A stretch of 64,000 nucleotides of DNA, from the NCBI GenBank assembly GCA_003132025.1, contig PKWJ01000018.1, positions 83,403-147,402 of the forward strand, written 5' to 3'. The position numbers and the translations under genes were made by a program. This document shows, in pieces, positions 1-10,167 of this stretch (positions within the stretch are counted from its first letter, which is position 1; each line of letters opens with the position of its first letter). The DNA comes from Gammaproteobacteria bacterium (GTDB lineage: Bacteria; Pseudomonadota; Gammaproteobacteria; Steroidobacterales; Steroidobacteraceae). The notes beneath the pieces are model-generated. The model saw nothing but the letters and a program-made list of their open reading frames with translations. It was not told where the DNA came from and did not search any database.

Positions 1-303
1 GACACGCTGGCCTGGGTGAGTGAGGTGCAGCAGCGCGGTGCCGGCGAGATCGTTCTCAACTGCATGGCGTCGGACGGTACCCGTCGCGGCTACGACATCG
101 AACAGCTGCGCCGGGTGCGCGCGCTGTGCTCGGTGCCGTTGGTCGCCTCCGGCGGCGCCGGCGCCCCCGAGCATTTCGCCAGTGCGTTCAGCGAAGCGCA
201 GGTGGATGCCGCTCTGGCTGCGAGCGTGTTCCACAGCGGCGCGATTCTCATTCCGGATTTGAAACGTGCCCTGCACGCCCAGGGCATCGAGGTACGACTG
301 TGA
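1..303 (+). CDS. hisF: Imidazole glycerol phosphate synthase subunit HisF, C-terminal part (truncated by window start)
   Basis: Reading frame open from the window edge; ...[27 protein letters not shown]...[15 protein letters not shown]...; followed directly by hisIE. Confidence 0.93.
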   Translation, partial: DTLAWVSEVQQRGAGEIVLNCMASDGTRRGYDIEQLRRVRALCSVPLVASGGAGAPEHFASAFSEAQVDAALAASVFHSGAILIPDLKRALHAQGIEVRL

Positions 304-941
304 AATTCACGCCGGATGAGATCGAACGCATCGACTGGGACAAGAACGATGGCCTGGTGCCCGCGATCGTGCAGCATGCCGGCAGTGGCCGCGTGCTGAT
401 GCTCGGCTATATGGACCGTGCGGCACTGGCGGCGACGCTGGCGCGCGATCGCGTGGTGTTCTTCAGTCGCTCCAAGCAGCGCCTGTGGGAGAAAGGCGAA
501 ACCTCGGGCAATTTCCTGCAGCTGATCGACATTCGTTACGACTGCGATGCCGACACGCTGCTGGTCATCGCCCGGCCCGAAGGGCCGGTATGTCACACCG
601 GCAGCAGCAGCTGTTTCGGCGATGAGCCGCTCACCGCCGCGGCGCCGCTGAGTTTCCTGCCGGAGCTGGAACAGCTGATCGCCCAGCGCATCGCCGAAGC
701 GCCCGAGGGCAGCTACACCGCGCGCCTGTATGCCCGCGGGCTACGCCGCGTCGCGCAGAAGGTCGGGGAGGAAGGTGTTGAAGTCGCGCTGGCGGGCGCC
801 GGGGAATCCGATGAGGCCCTGATCGGGGAATGCGCCGACCTGGTGTATCACCTGCTGGTGCTGCTGCGCAGCCGTAACCTGCCGCTGGCGGCGGTGATCG
901 AGGAACTGCGCCGGCGCCACGAAGCGGGCGGCAACGCCTAG
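300..941 (+). CDS. hisI: Bifunctional phosphoribosyl-AMP cyclohydrolase / phosphoribosyl-ATP pyrophosphatase HisIE
   Basis: GTG start at 300 overlapping the hisF stop; [13 protein letters not shown] cyclohydrolase motif and C-terminal [11 protein letters not shown]...[13 protein letters not shown] (HisE-like). Confidence 0.93.
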   Translation: MKFTPDEIERIDWDKNDGLVPAIVQHAGSGRVLMLGYMDRAALAATLARDRVVFFSRSKQRLWEKGETSGNFLQLIDIRYDCDADTLLVIARPEGPVCHTGSSSCFGDEPLTAAAPLSFLPELEQLIAQRIAEAPEGSYTARLYARGLRRVAQKVGEEGVEVALAGAGESDEALIGECADLVYHLLVLLRSRNLPLAAVIEELRRRHEAGGNA

Positions 942-954
942 GTCCGCGCGACCT

Positions 955-3543
955 TCAGAGCACGAACTCCTGCGCCGGTTGGCGCAGGTTGTAATGCGAG
1001 CTCATGGCGTAGCCGTAGGCGCCGGCATTGGCGATCAGCAGCACGTCGCCCTCGCGCGTCGGTGGCATCAGCCGATCGTGCCCGAGGTAGTCGGCGCTCT
1101 CACAGATGGGTCCGACCACGTTCACGATCTCGGTGGCCGGCTCGTCCAGCCGTGTCAGGTTGACGATCTCGTGCCAGGCTCCGTAGAGCGCCGGGCGGAT
1201 CAGCGAGTTCATGCCGGTAGCGATGCCGACGTAACGCACATCGTCCTTGGACTTGGTCTGCGTCACGCGCGCTAACAGTGCACCGGCGGCGGCCACCAGG
1301 TAGCGCCCCGGCTCGATCCACACCGCGACCCCGGGCCGATTCTGGCGCACCGCGAGCAGCGCCGTATCGAGCTGTGCCAGGTCCAGTGCGAGCTGGTCGT
1401 GGCCGTCGGGCACTCCGAGCCCGCCGCCCACATCGATGGTGTGCAGCTGCGGGAATCGCTGTGCCAGGTCGAGCAGCCGCGTGGCCACCTCCGCCCAGTT
1501 GTCGGCATCGAAGATGCCGCTGCCGGAATGCGCGTGCAGCCCGACCACCGTCACGCCGTGGCGCTCGGCCAGTGCGCCAAGCTCATCGACCTGCCCCACC
1601 GGCACGCCAAACTTGGCGTGGGCGCCCGCGGTGCGCACGTGGTGGTGGTGCCCGCGGCCGGTGCCGGTATCGATGCGGACGAAGACCCGCTGGCCGCGAA
1701 ACAGCTCGCCCCATTCGCGCAGGATGTACAGATTATCGATGGTGAGGCAGATTTTCTGTTCGAGCGCCCAGGCATATTCGGCGCGAGCGGCGAAGTTCGG
1801 CGTGAACTGGATGCGACCGCGATCCAGCCCCGGGACGCTCGCGAGCACGTGCTCGATCTCGCCGGGCGAGACGCACTCGAAGCCCAGTCCCTCGGACGCG
1901 AGCAACCGCAGGATGTGCGCGTTCGGATTGGCCTTGACCGCATATAGCACGCGATCGACCGACTCGAGGCGCCGCAGCGCCGCAGCGGCGGCGTGCAGCT
2001 CCTGCGGATCGTAGACGTAGGCACAATCATGACTGGCGGCCAGCGCCAGCAGCGCATCGCGCCGCCGCCGCCACCAGGCCGAGGCCGGCGTCGGCGTTGC
2101 GGCCGGTGGCGCGAACAGCTGTTGCCACGTGGGCCCAAGGATCGTGCCCTCGCGCACCGGCACGATCAGCCGATCGTGCAGTTCATTCACCAGCCGGTCG
2201 CCCTGGTCCTCATCCACCACGAAGGTGAAATTGAGGTCATTGGCCGCCTGGCTCACCAGATAGATGCGCTGCTCGGCGAACAGCTCGAACGCCTCGCCCA
2301 GTCGATGCAGGATGCCGCGGATATTGCGGCCGACCAGGCTCACCGAGGCGCAGGGGCCGATCACCTGTGCCCGGCACAGCAGTGACAGATCGGCCGACAG
2401 CTTGTCGATCACCTGCGGATCGAGCGAATTGGCCGCCGGATCGAGCGACACCGTGACATTGGTCTCCGAGGTCGAGATCAGATCCACCGACAGGCCATGG
2501 CGCTTGAACACCTGGAACGCATCGGCGAGAAAACCGACCTCGTGCCACATGCCGGGGCTGTCGAGCGATACCAGGGTGATGCCTTTCTTCATGCACACCG
2601 CCTTGACCTGCGCCACCCCATCGCCGCCGTCGGCGCTGATGTGCGTACCTTCGATCTGCGGGCACTGCGTTGCGTACACCACGATCGGGATGCGCTGCGA
2701 CTTGGCCGGCAGGATGCAACGCGGGTGCAGCACCTTGGCGCCGCTGCTGGCGATTTCCTGCGCTTCGTCGTAGTGCAGCGAACGCAACAGTCGCGCCTGC
2801 GGCGTGTGGCGCGGATTGGCGCTGAACATTCCCGGCACGTCGGTCCAGATCTCGAGCTGACGCGCAGCGAGCTTGGCGGCAAGATACGCCGCCGACGTGT
2901 CCGAGCCGCCGCGACCGAGCAGCACGGTATCCCCGGCGGCGTCGCTGGCGATGAAACCCTGGGTCACGACCACGCCCGGGCATGCCGCCAGCTGGCGCTG
3001 CAGCGCCATGTCCGGCGCGAACTCGCAGGTCGCCGACAGGAAATTAGCGCGGGCCGAGGCGGCGGTGCGCGCCTGGGACGTCAGGCCGGTACGCACATCC
3101 CACCAACTGGCCTCGATCCCCTGCGCGTTGAGAAAGCGCGCACCGAGTTCGGTCGCCATCAGTTCGCCGCTGGCCAGCACGCGTGCACGCGTGCGGTCGC
3201 TGACTTCGCTCATCAGTGCGATTCCGGAAGCCATCTGGCGCAGCACCGCGAAGTGGTCCTCGAGTTCGGCGCTGACGCCGATCCCGAGTTCTTCGGCCAG
3301 TGCCCGATGGCGCTCCTCGATCGACGCCAGCACCGGTTCGTGGGCACCACCGAGCGCAGCGGCCAGCAATTTTTCCAGTCGGTCGGTGACGCCACTGACC
3401 GCGGAGTGCACCACCAGCACGCGCGCGCCGTCCGCCAGTCGCGCGCGCACCACGGCGGCGATATTGCGCCAGTTATCCAGACCGGAAACACTCGTGCCGC
3501 CGAACTTGAGCACGATCCAGGCAGAACCGCCGCGTGGCGCCAT
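955..3543 (-). CDS. lysAC: Bifunctional aspartate kinase / diaminopimelate decarboxylase fusion
   Basis: N-terminal VLKFGGTSV aspartokinase motif with ACT-like region; C-terminal half is PLP-dependent DAP decarboxylase (YAVKANPN, HAHSGSGI, EPGRYLVAAAG); single 862-aa ORF. Confidence 0.93.
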   Translation of the reverse strand: MAPRGGSAWIVLKFGGTSVSGLDNWRNIAAVVRARLADGARVLVVHSAVSGVTDRLEKLLAAALGGAHEPVLASIEERHRALAEELGIGVSAELEDHFAVLRQMASGIALMSEVSDRTRARVLASGELMATELGARFLNAQGIEASWWDVRTGLTSQARTAASARANFLSATCEFAPDMALQRQLAACPGVVVTQGFIASDAAGDTVLLGRGGSDTSAAYLAAKLAARQLEIWTDVPGMFSANPRHTPQARLLRSLHYDEAQEIASSGAKVLHPRCILPAKSQRIPIVVYATQCPQIEGTHISADGGDGVAQVKAVCMKKGITLVSLDSPGMWHEVGFLADAFQVFKRHGLSVDLISTSETNVTVSLDPAANSLDPQVIDKLSADLSLLCRAQVIGPCASVSLVGRNIRGILHRLGEAFELFAEQRIYLVSQAANDLNFTFVVDEDQGDRLVNELHDRLIVPVREGTILGPTWQQLFAPPAATPTPASAWWRRRRDALLALAASHDCAYVYDPQELHAAAAALRRLESVDRVLYAVKANPNAHILRLLASEGLGFECVSPGEIEHVLASVPGLDRGRIQFTPNFAARAEYAWALEQKICLTIDNLYILREWGELFRGQRVFVRIDTGTGRGHHHHVRTAGAHAKFGVPVGQVDELGALAERHGVTVVGLHAHSGSGIFDADNWAEVATRLLDLAQRFPQLHTIDVGGGLGVPDGHDQLALDLAQLDTALLAVRQNRPGVAVWIEPGRYLVAAAGALLARVTQTKSKDDVRYVGIATGMNSLIRPALYGAWHEIVNLTRLDEPATEIVNVVGPICESADYLGHDRLMPPTREGDVLLIANAGAYGYAMSSHYNLRQPAQEFVL

Positions 3544-3620
3544 AAACTTTCCGTGTGTGAAGCAGCCGCCCTATCTACTGCCCGGGCGTGCAGGCGGCCA
3601 GGCCGCCGGGACAACCGCGG

Positions 3621-3839
3621 TCAAACGTCTTCGTCGTCGAACACGTCGCGCAGGTCTTTTTCGAGTTTTCGGTCCGCCAGCACTTCTTCCAGGCGGCTCC
3701 AGGCCGCCTTGCCGCGCTTACCCTGGGCGCGCACACGTTTGTCGACGCGGGCCAGCAGACCGTCGTAATCGGTGCTGTCCTCGGACTCGACAATGAATTC
3801 CTCGTCCAGATCGAAGCTCTCGTTATCGCGTTCAGACAT
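3621..3839 (-). CDS. Small acidic conserved-looking protein (PA3496-like, tentative)
   Basis: 72-aa ORF MSERDNESFDLDEEFIVESEDSTDYDG...RLEEVLADRKLEKDLRDVFDDEDV directly upstream of lysAC; family assignment from memory only. Confidence 0.55.
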   Translation of the reverse strand: MSERDNESFDLDEEFIVESEDSTDYDGLLARVDKRVRAQGKRGKAAWSRLEEVLADRKLEKDLRDVFDDEDV

Positions 3840-3997
3840 CGTATTTTCGCTAACAAAATGTCAAAAATATCAAACGGTTACGCACTTATAGGCGCTATGC
3901 AGGCAGCGAACTATAGCTGATTTGCGCTGCGGTTCAACTCTGCACGGCGAATGCGAACGTGTATCACATAGACCGGCCGGCTGCAGCGAACGTTCAA

Positions 3998-5098
3998 CTA
4001 CGGGGGGGTGCCGCCGTCGCTGGTGAGGCCCGAAGCATCGGCTTCCAGGCCGACCGTTGCCAGCACGCCGTCGGCTTTTTGCAGCACTTCGCGCGCGTAG
4101 TCCCAATGAATGGCGACCGTGCTGTCGCCGACGGCGGCTCGCAGCAGTTCGGCAAATTGGTCGACATCCGGCTCGAAGCTCTGGCCTTCGGCGTCCACCG
4201 GCGGATGCGCCTCGAGCAGCAGCTCGCCGTCCACCCAGGCCACCTTGACCGGCTGGTTGATGATGCGCACCGGCGTGCCGACTGGAATCATCGGGAACAG
4301 CTGCTCGACATCCTCCGGGTACATGCGGATGCAGCCGTGGGTTACCGGCATGCCAACCGCTATCGGATTGTTGGTGCCGTGGATCATGTAGGTACCGTTG
4401 CCGGCGGCCAGGCGCATGGCGAACAGGCCGAGTGGATTATCCGGCCCGGACGGCACGCGTGTCGGCAGCGGATCGCCGGCGGCCGCGTGTTCCTTGCGCA
4501 CCGATTCGGGCGGGTACCAGACCGGATTCTTTTCTTTGGCGATCACATGCGTCAGGCCGATGGGCGTGTGCCAGTCCATCTTGCCGATGCTGACAGGATA
4601 GGTGATGACTTCAGGCTGCTGGCCGCGCCGCGGCTTGGGATAGTAATAGAGCCGGTGCTCGGGCAGGTTGACCACGATGCCCTCGTGCGGCCCGGGCGGC
4701 AGAATATGTCGACCCGGAATGATGACCTGTTTGTCGGCCCCCGGCAGCCACGGGTCCACCCCAGGATTGACGCGGATCACCTCCTCGGAGCCGAGGCTGA
4801 ATTTGCGCGCCAGATCGTACAGCGTGTCTTCGTACACGGTCTGCACCGTCTGATCCTCACCCACCACGGCGACGTCCGGCGTCGGCAGCGGGTAAGTGGT
4901 AGCACCCGCCGGCGCGGGGCCGGTGAGCAGCGGCAGCGACAGCGCCGCCAGCATCAGCAGCGCGGTCGCGCTGCTACGCCCGTTGCCGCTTTGACCATAA
5001 CGGGCCAGGGCATCGCCAAATCCGACGTGATTCACGCTTTCAGGGTAACACGTCACGATACGATTCTCAGTCCGGGTTTTCCGAAGCGAATTGAGCAC
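3998..5098 (-). CDS. L,D-transpeptidase (ErfK/YbiS/YnhG family) with LysM-like N-terminal region
   Basis: MIHGTNNPIAVGMPVTHGCIRMYPEDVEQLF (YkuD catalytic motif); YEDTLYDLARKFSLGSEEVIRVNPGVDPWLPG (LysM-like). Confidence 0.9.
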   Translation of the reverse strand: MLNSLRKTRTENRIVTCYPESVNHVGFGDALARYGQSGNGRSSATALLMLAALSLPLLTGPAPAGATTYPLPTPDVAVVGEDQTVQTVYEDTLYDLARKFSLGSEEVIRVNPGVDPWLPGADKQVIIPGRHILPPGPHEGIVVNLPEHRLYYYPKPRRGQQPEVITYPVSIGKMDWHTPIGLTHVIAKEKNPVWYPPESVRKEHAAAGDPLPTRVPSGPDNPLGLFAMRLAAGNGTYMIHGTNNPIAVGMPVTHGCIRMYPEDVEQLFPMIPVGTPVRIINQPVKVAWVDGELLLEAHPPVDAEGQSFEPDVDQFAELLRAAVGDSTVAIHWDYAREVLQKADGVLATVGLEADASGLTSDGGTPP

Positions 5099-5160
5099 TT
5101 GCAGCGCCCGGGGCAGCTCGAAATGCTCAAGTCCGGCCTGCCAAGGCCGATATCTACCGC

Positions 5161-7146
5161 ATGCAGTATGAGGCAGCTGGAAGCATGCAGGCAGTGTCCT
5201 ACAGCGGGCCGGCTACGTGGTGCCTGGATCTGCGCACCGGCGAACTGCATTCCAGCCCGGCGCGCGCGCGCATGATGGGTTACGCGCCCGAGGCCCCGGG
5301 CACCAGCGCCGAGTTCTGGGACGCGCTGCTGCATCCCGACGAGCGCGTCGCCGTGCACACCGCGCGCGCGCGCCATATCCAGGGGCTGGGCAGCGGCTAC
5401 CGCAGCGAATATCGCGCGCGCCGCCGCGACGGCAGCTGGGCCTGGCTGCTGGAGATCGGCTGCATCGAACGTGACGGCAACGATGCCGCCATCCGCGTCA
5501 GCGGCGTGTTGCTCGACATTTCGGTCGAGCGCGAAGAACAGTTCCGGCTGCAGCAGCGCCTCGAGCGGCTGCGCACCGTATTTGATTACACCTATCAGTT
5601 CGCCGGACTGCTCTCGAGCGACGGCGTACTGCTCGAGAGCAATCGCACCGCGCTCAAGGCCGCCGGCGTCACGCTCAACGACGCGGTCGGCAAACTGTTC
5701 TGGGACACGCCGTTCTGGGCCCAGCAGCCGGCGGCGGAGATCGCACGCCTGCGCGACGGTATCGAGCGCGCCGGTCGCGGCGAGTTCGTGCGCTTCCAGT
5801 ACCAGACCGAACACACGCGCGGCTCGGTCCGTATCGTGGATTTCTCGTTGCTGCCGGTGTTCGACGATGAGGGTGAGGTGGTGTGGATCCTGTCGGAGGG
5901 ACGCGACGTCACCGACATCGTCAACGCGCACAAGGCGCTGCGCACGCTCGAGGACCGGCTGGCAGTGGCCACCAGCAGCGCCAATCTGGGCCTGTGGGAC
6001 GTGAATCTGCAGACCGGCGACGCCTGGCTCAACGACCGCTGGTGGACGATGCTCGGCTATGAGCCCAACGAGCTCAATCGCAGCTACGATGTGTGGCGCG
6101 AGCTGCTGCACCCGGACGACCTGCTGCCCGCGCTCGCGGTGCTGCAAAACCGCAGCGGTGCGCAGACCGAATTTCGCATCGAGTACCGCATGCGCAGCAA
6201 GGACGGCGGCTGGCGCTGGATCCACTGCTGCGGCCGCACCGTCGCGACCAATGAGCTGGGCGAGCCGCAGCGTGTCGCCGGCGTGCATCTGGACGTGACC
6301 GAGCGCAAAGAGGCGGAGATCCGGCTAGCCGCGGCGGAACGGCTCGAATCGGTCGGCAAACTCGCCGCCGGTGTGGCGCACGAAATCAACACGCCGATCC
6401 AGTTCGTCAATGACAGCGTCTATTTCATCCGGGACGCGGTGCATGAGCTGCTGCAGGTGACCGACCGCCTGCGCGGGCTGGCCGCGGCTGACGCCGGCAA
6501 CGCCGGCGCCGTAGCGGCGATGAGTGCCGAGCTGCCCTATCTTGCGCAGCAGCTGCCGAAAGCGCTCGAGCGCTCGCTCGACGGTTTGAAGCGCGTCGCC
6601 GAAATCGTCCGCTCGATGCGCGAGCTGGCGCACCCCGATCGGCCCGAGATGTCCGAGGTCGATCTGAATCACGTGATCCGCAACGCGCTGGTGGTAGCAC
6701 GCGCGGAATACAAATACATCGCCGAGGTCGAGACCGATCTGGCGCCGTTGCCCCCGGTGCGCTGCCATGCCGGCGAACTGAACCAGGTGATGCTGAATCT
6801 GCTGGTCAACGCCTCGCATGCGATCGCCGATGTCGTGGGCGGCACCGGCAACAAGGGGGTGATTAGCGTGTCCACCCGCATCGATGGCGATGCCGTCGTG
6901 ATTACGGTGGGCGATACCGGCGGCGGCATCGCTGAGAACATTCGCCATCGCATCTTCGAGCCGTTCTTTACCACCAAGGAAGTCGGTCGCGGCACCGGCC
7001 AGGGGCTGGCGATCTCGCACAACATCATCGTCAAGCGCCACGGCGGCGCCATCGAGTGCGACAGCGAGGTCGGCCGGGGCACGGCATTTCATCTGCGCCT
7101 GCCGTTCGATTGCCGACGCGAAGCCGCGCAGGAGCGCGCCGCATGA
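5161..7146 (+). CDS. Multi-PAS sensor histidine kinase
   Basis: Repeated PAS/PAC regions, GVAHEINTPIQFVNDS H-box, HATPase N/G boxes (NLLVNASHAI, DTGGGI, GTGQGLAIS). Confidence 0.92.
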   Translation: MQYEAAGSMQAVSYSGPATWCLDLRTGELHSSPARARMMGYAPEAPGTSAEFWDALLHPDERVAVHTARARHIQGLGSGYRSEYRARRRDGSWAWLLEIGCIERDGNDAAIRVSGVLLDISVEREEQFRLQQRLERLRTVFDYTYQFAGLLSSDGVLLESNRTALKAAGVTLNDAVGKLFWDTPFWAQQPAAEIARLRDGIERAGRGEFVRFQYQTEHTRGSVRIVDFSLLPVFDDEGEVVWILSEGRDVTDIVNAHKALRTLEDRLAVATSSANLGLWDVNLQTGDAWLNDRWWTMLGYEPNELNRSYDVWRELLHPDDLLPALAVLQNRSGAQTEFRIEYRMRSKDGGWRWIHCCGRTVATNELGEPQRVAGVHLDVTERKEAEIRLAAAERLESVGKLAAGVAHEINTPIQFVNDSVYFIRDAVHELLQVTDRLRGLAAADAGNAGAVAAMSAELPYLAQQLPKALERSLDGLKRVAEIVRSMRELAHPDRPEMSEVDLNHVIRNALVVARAEYKYIAEVETDLAPLPPVRCHAGELNQVMLNLLVNASHAIADVVGGTGNKGVISVSTRIDGDAVVITVGDTGGGIAENIRHRIFEPFFTTKEVGRGTGQGLAISHNIIVKRHGGAIECDSEVGRGTAFHLRLPFDCRREAAQERAA

Positions 7147-8351
7147 GACGGGTGTTGTTGGTGGACTCCGTGCCGGCGGCGCTGGCGCAGCTGCATCAGG
7201 GGCTGCAGCAGCTGCGGCCGCAGTGGGAGACAGCGGCGGCGGCCTCGCCGGCGGCGGCACTGTCGCTACTGGCGCAACATCGCTACGACGCCATCGTCAG
7301 CGACATCGGCGTGCCGGCGATGGACGGACCGCAGCTGCTGGGAGAGGTGCGCGACCGCCATCCGAACGTGGTGCGCCTGTGCCTGTCGGCCAGCCCGGAC
7401 GACGACGCCTTCCTGCGCGCCCAGCCGGTCACGCATCAGTTCCTGAACAAGCCCTGCAATGTCGAGAATCTGTGCGAAGTACTGGAACGCATCTGCTCGC
7501 TGCGCGATATCCTGCAGCATCCGGCCATCCACGAACTGATCGGCAACCTCAAGGCGCTGCCGGCCACGCCGCAGACGTTCCAGGCGCTGTCGGCGGCGAT
7601 CGCGCGGCCCAACGTCCACGCCGCCGACGTCGCCCAGATCGTCAGCACCGACACCGCGCTGTCGGTCAAGGTACTGCAGCTCGCCAATTCCGCGTTCTAT
7701 CGGCGCGGGGTGCCGGTGACATCGATACAGACTGCCATCAGCTACGCCGGGCTGGAGATGATCAAGTCGCTGGCGCTCTCGGCCTGTGTCTTCAGCGCCC
7801 TCGACGCCTCGCCGGCCGCCATCAAGCGCCTGCAGGACCTGCAGGGACGCTCGCTGCGCAAGGCGCATTTCGCCCGCATGCTGCTGCGCGAATCGCGCCA
7901 CGCCGAAGAGGCCTTCACCGCCGCGCTGCTGCTCGACATCGGCCAGGCGGTGCTGGCACTGAGCGCGCCGGAGAAATTCGAACACATGATCGAACTGGCG
8001 CGCTCCAGCGGCCGCGCCTGGCATGAGGTCGAGCTGGAGGTGTTCGGTGCCGCGCACCCGGAGGTCGGAGCCTATCTGCTCGGCCTGTGGGGCCTGCCGC
8101 TGACCCTGATCGAAGCCGTCGCCTATCACCACACGCCCAGCCGCGTGCAGCACGCGCACACCAGCGTGCTCGCGGCGGTGCACGTGGCCGACGCGATCGT
8201 CGACGCGACCGCCGACCGTCCGGCAAAGCTGCTCGACCGTTTGGACGCGAGCTTCGTCGCGCGCAGCGAAGTGTCGCGCTGCCTGACCGCCTGGAACATC
8301 CACATCAACGCCGATGACCCGCAGGCGCAACAGAAGCTGGGAGCGGCATAG
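7143..8351 (+). CDS. Response regulator receiver domain fused to HDOD domain
   Basis: ATG at 7143 overlaps the upstream stop (ATGA); REC (YDAIVSDIGVPAMDG, FLNKPC) then HDOD (LPATPQTFQALSAAI...VSTDTALSVKVLQLANSAFY). Confidence 0.88.
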   Translation: MRRVLLVDSVPAALAQLHQGLQQLRPQWETAAAASPAAALSLLAQHRYDAIVSDIGVPAMDGPQLLGEVRDRHPNVVRLCLSASPDDDAFLRAQPVTHQFLNKPCNVENLCEVLERICSLRDILQHPAIHELIGNLKALPATPQTFQALSAAIARPNVHAADVAQIVSTDTALSVKVLQLANSAFYRRGVPVTSIQTAISYAGLEMIKSLALSACVFSALDASPAAIKRLQDLQGRSLRKAHFARMLLRESRHAEEAFTAALLLDIGQAVLALSAPEKFEHMIELARSSGRAWHEVELEVFGAAHPEVGAYLLGLWGLPLTLIEAVAYHHTPSRVQHAHTSVLAAVHVADAIVDATADRPAKLLDRLDASFVARSEVSRCLTAWNIHINADDPQAQQKLGAA

Positions 8352-8353
8352 CC

Positions 8354-10150
8354 ATGGCGATCGAACTGCGCGCCCTGTCAGACGCCCCACGCTACAAGAT
8401 CCTGTGCGTGGACGACGAGACCCAGGTGCTCGAGGGCCTGAGCCTGCAGCTCGGCCGCCGCTACGAAGTGCTGACCGCGCTCAGCGGCGCCGAGGCGCTG
8501 CAAATACTGCAGAGGGAGGATCGCATCTCGGTGCTGATCTCCGACATGCGCATGCCGCGCATGGACGGGGCAACGTTCCTGGCGCGCGCACGCACCATTG
8601 CGCCGAATGCCGGCCGCATTCTGCTGACCGGCCAGACCGACCTGCGTTCGGCAATTGCTGCAGTCAACGAGGCGCAGGTGCTGAAGTTCCTGAGCAAACC
8701 ATGCCCGCCGCCGGAACTACATGCCGCGGTGGAAACCGCGATCGAGCACTATCGCCAGGCCAGCACCACCAGCACCGGGCTGCGACGCACGCTGACCGCG
8801 CAGATCATCAGCCAGGATCCGGTCACCGGACTCGCCAGCCGCAGCTATTTCAATGCCGCCCTGAGCGAGATCTGCGCCGATGCCGGTGGCGCCGAGCCGG
8901 CGCGCTCGTGCGCGGTACTGTTCATCAATATCGAAAACCTGGGCGACATCAACGCCGTGCAGGGTCATTCGGTCGGCGATCAGGTGTTGCAGGTGCTGGC
9001 GCGCCGCCTGCGCGAGCACTGCGCGAGCGCCCTGTGCATCGGACGCTGGGGCGACGAGGAGTTCGCGGTACTGCAGTCGAGCGATTTCGCCGATGAAGCG
9101 GCGGTGCTGGCCGACGCCGATGCGGTGATTGCGAAACTCGCGGCCCCGATCGCGCTACAGCACACCACCCAGCGCATCCGTGCCTGCATTGGGGTCGCCG
9201 GGGTGCCGGCACATACCAAGGATGCCAAGACCGCGATCAAGTTCGCGGCGCTGGCGGCGCGCCAGGCCAAGCTGCAGGGCGGCGCCATGTCCTGCCTGTT
9301 CCGCTCCGATTGGGCGGACCGCGTGGAATATCGCTATCAGCTGCTGGTGGCGCTGCGCGAGGCCATGGACACCGATGCGCTGCACCTGAACTACCAGCCG
9401 GTGATCGACATCAAGCAAGGCTGCGTGCGCAAGCTCGAGGCCCTGGCGCGCTGGCAGCACCCCACACTCGGCCCGATATCGCCCGGGCAGTTCATCAATC
9501 TGGCCGAGGAGAGCGGCGACATGCCGCGGCTCGGTCAATGGATCCTGCGGCGCGCGTGCCGCGAGGCACGCCAGCTGGCGGGTCGTTGCTGCGCCCGAGT
9601 GGCGGTCAACGTGTCGATGCAGCAGCTGCTGCACGACAATTTCCTGGCGCAGCTGGGCGAAACCCTGCAGCTGGCACAGCTGCATCCGCAGGAGCTGGAA
9701 CTGGAGCTCACCGAATCGGTGTTTTCGCATGACGCCGATCGGGTACTGGCGCTGGTCACCGAGCTGCATAAGCTCGGCATCACCGTGGCGATCGACGACT
9801 TCGGCAGCGGCTACTCCTCATTAGCCTACCTGCAGCGCTTTCCGGCCGATACCATCAAGGTCGATCGCTCGTTTGCCTCAACGCTCGGCCAGGGCGGCGA
9901 GACCATCATCGCCGCCGCGCTGTCGATCGGCCGCAGCTTCGGCATGGAAGTGGTGATCGAGGGGGTCGAGACCGAAATGCAGCGCCGACAGCTCACCGCG
10001 CTGGGCGCAACGCTGTTCCAGGGCTATCTGTACGGCAAGCCGATGCCGCTGGCCGAGGTCGATCCGTGGTTCCTGAGTTCCGCGTTTGCCGCCGCCCCGA
10101 GCGAGGTGCCGGAGTCAGCGTCGAGCACACCGCCGATCGCCAGTCGCTAG
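8354..10150 (+). CDS. Response regulator with GGDEF (degenerate) and EAL domains
   Basis: REC (ILCVDDETQVLEGL, ISDMRMPRMDG), RWGDEEF at the GGDEF position, EAL motifs LEALARW, LELTES, DDFGSGYSSL, KVDRSF, EGVET. Confidence 0.93.
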   Translation: MAIELRALSDAPRYKILCVDDETQVLEGLSLQLGRRYEVLTALSGAEALQILQREDRISVLISDMRMPRMDGATFLARARTIAPNAGRILLTGQTDLRSAIAAVNEAQVLKFLSKPCPPPELHAAVETAIEHYRQASTTSTGLRRTLTAQIISQDPVTGLASRSYFNAALSEICADAGGAEPARSCAVLFINIENLGDINAVQGHSVGDQVLQVLARRLREHCASALCIGRWGDEEFAVLQSSDFADEAAVLADADAVIAKLAAPIALQHTTQRIRACIGVAGVPAHTKDAKTAIKFAALAARQAKLQGGAMSCLFRSDWADRVEYRYQLLVALREAMDTDALHLNYQPVIDIKQGCVRKLEALARWQHPTLGPISPGQFINLAEESGDMPRLGQWILRRACREARQLAGRCCARVAVNVSMQQLLHDNFLAQLGETLQLAQLHPQELELELTESVFSHDADRVLALVTELHKLGITVAIDDFGSGYSSLAYLQRFPADTIKVDRSFASTLGQGGETIIAAALSIGRSFGMEVVIEGVETEMQRRQLTALGATLFQGYLYGKPMPLAEVDPWFLSSAFAAAPSEVPESASSTPPIASR

Positions 10151-10167
10151 GCATCGCGCCGCGACCT

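Noticed and set aside
3593-3607. GGCGGCC-A-GGCCGCC short palindrome upstream of lysAC as a terminator or riboswitch
   Set aside because: No T-tract and region too short for a lysine riboswitch; such GC palindromes are expected by chance at this composition.
2497-3768. 423-aa plus-strand ORF opposite lysAC
   Set aside because: Shadow ORF from high GC codon bias; low-complexity Arg/Gly/His-rich translation, fully antisense to a clearly recognised enzyme.
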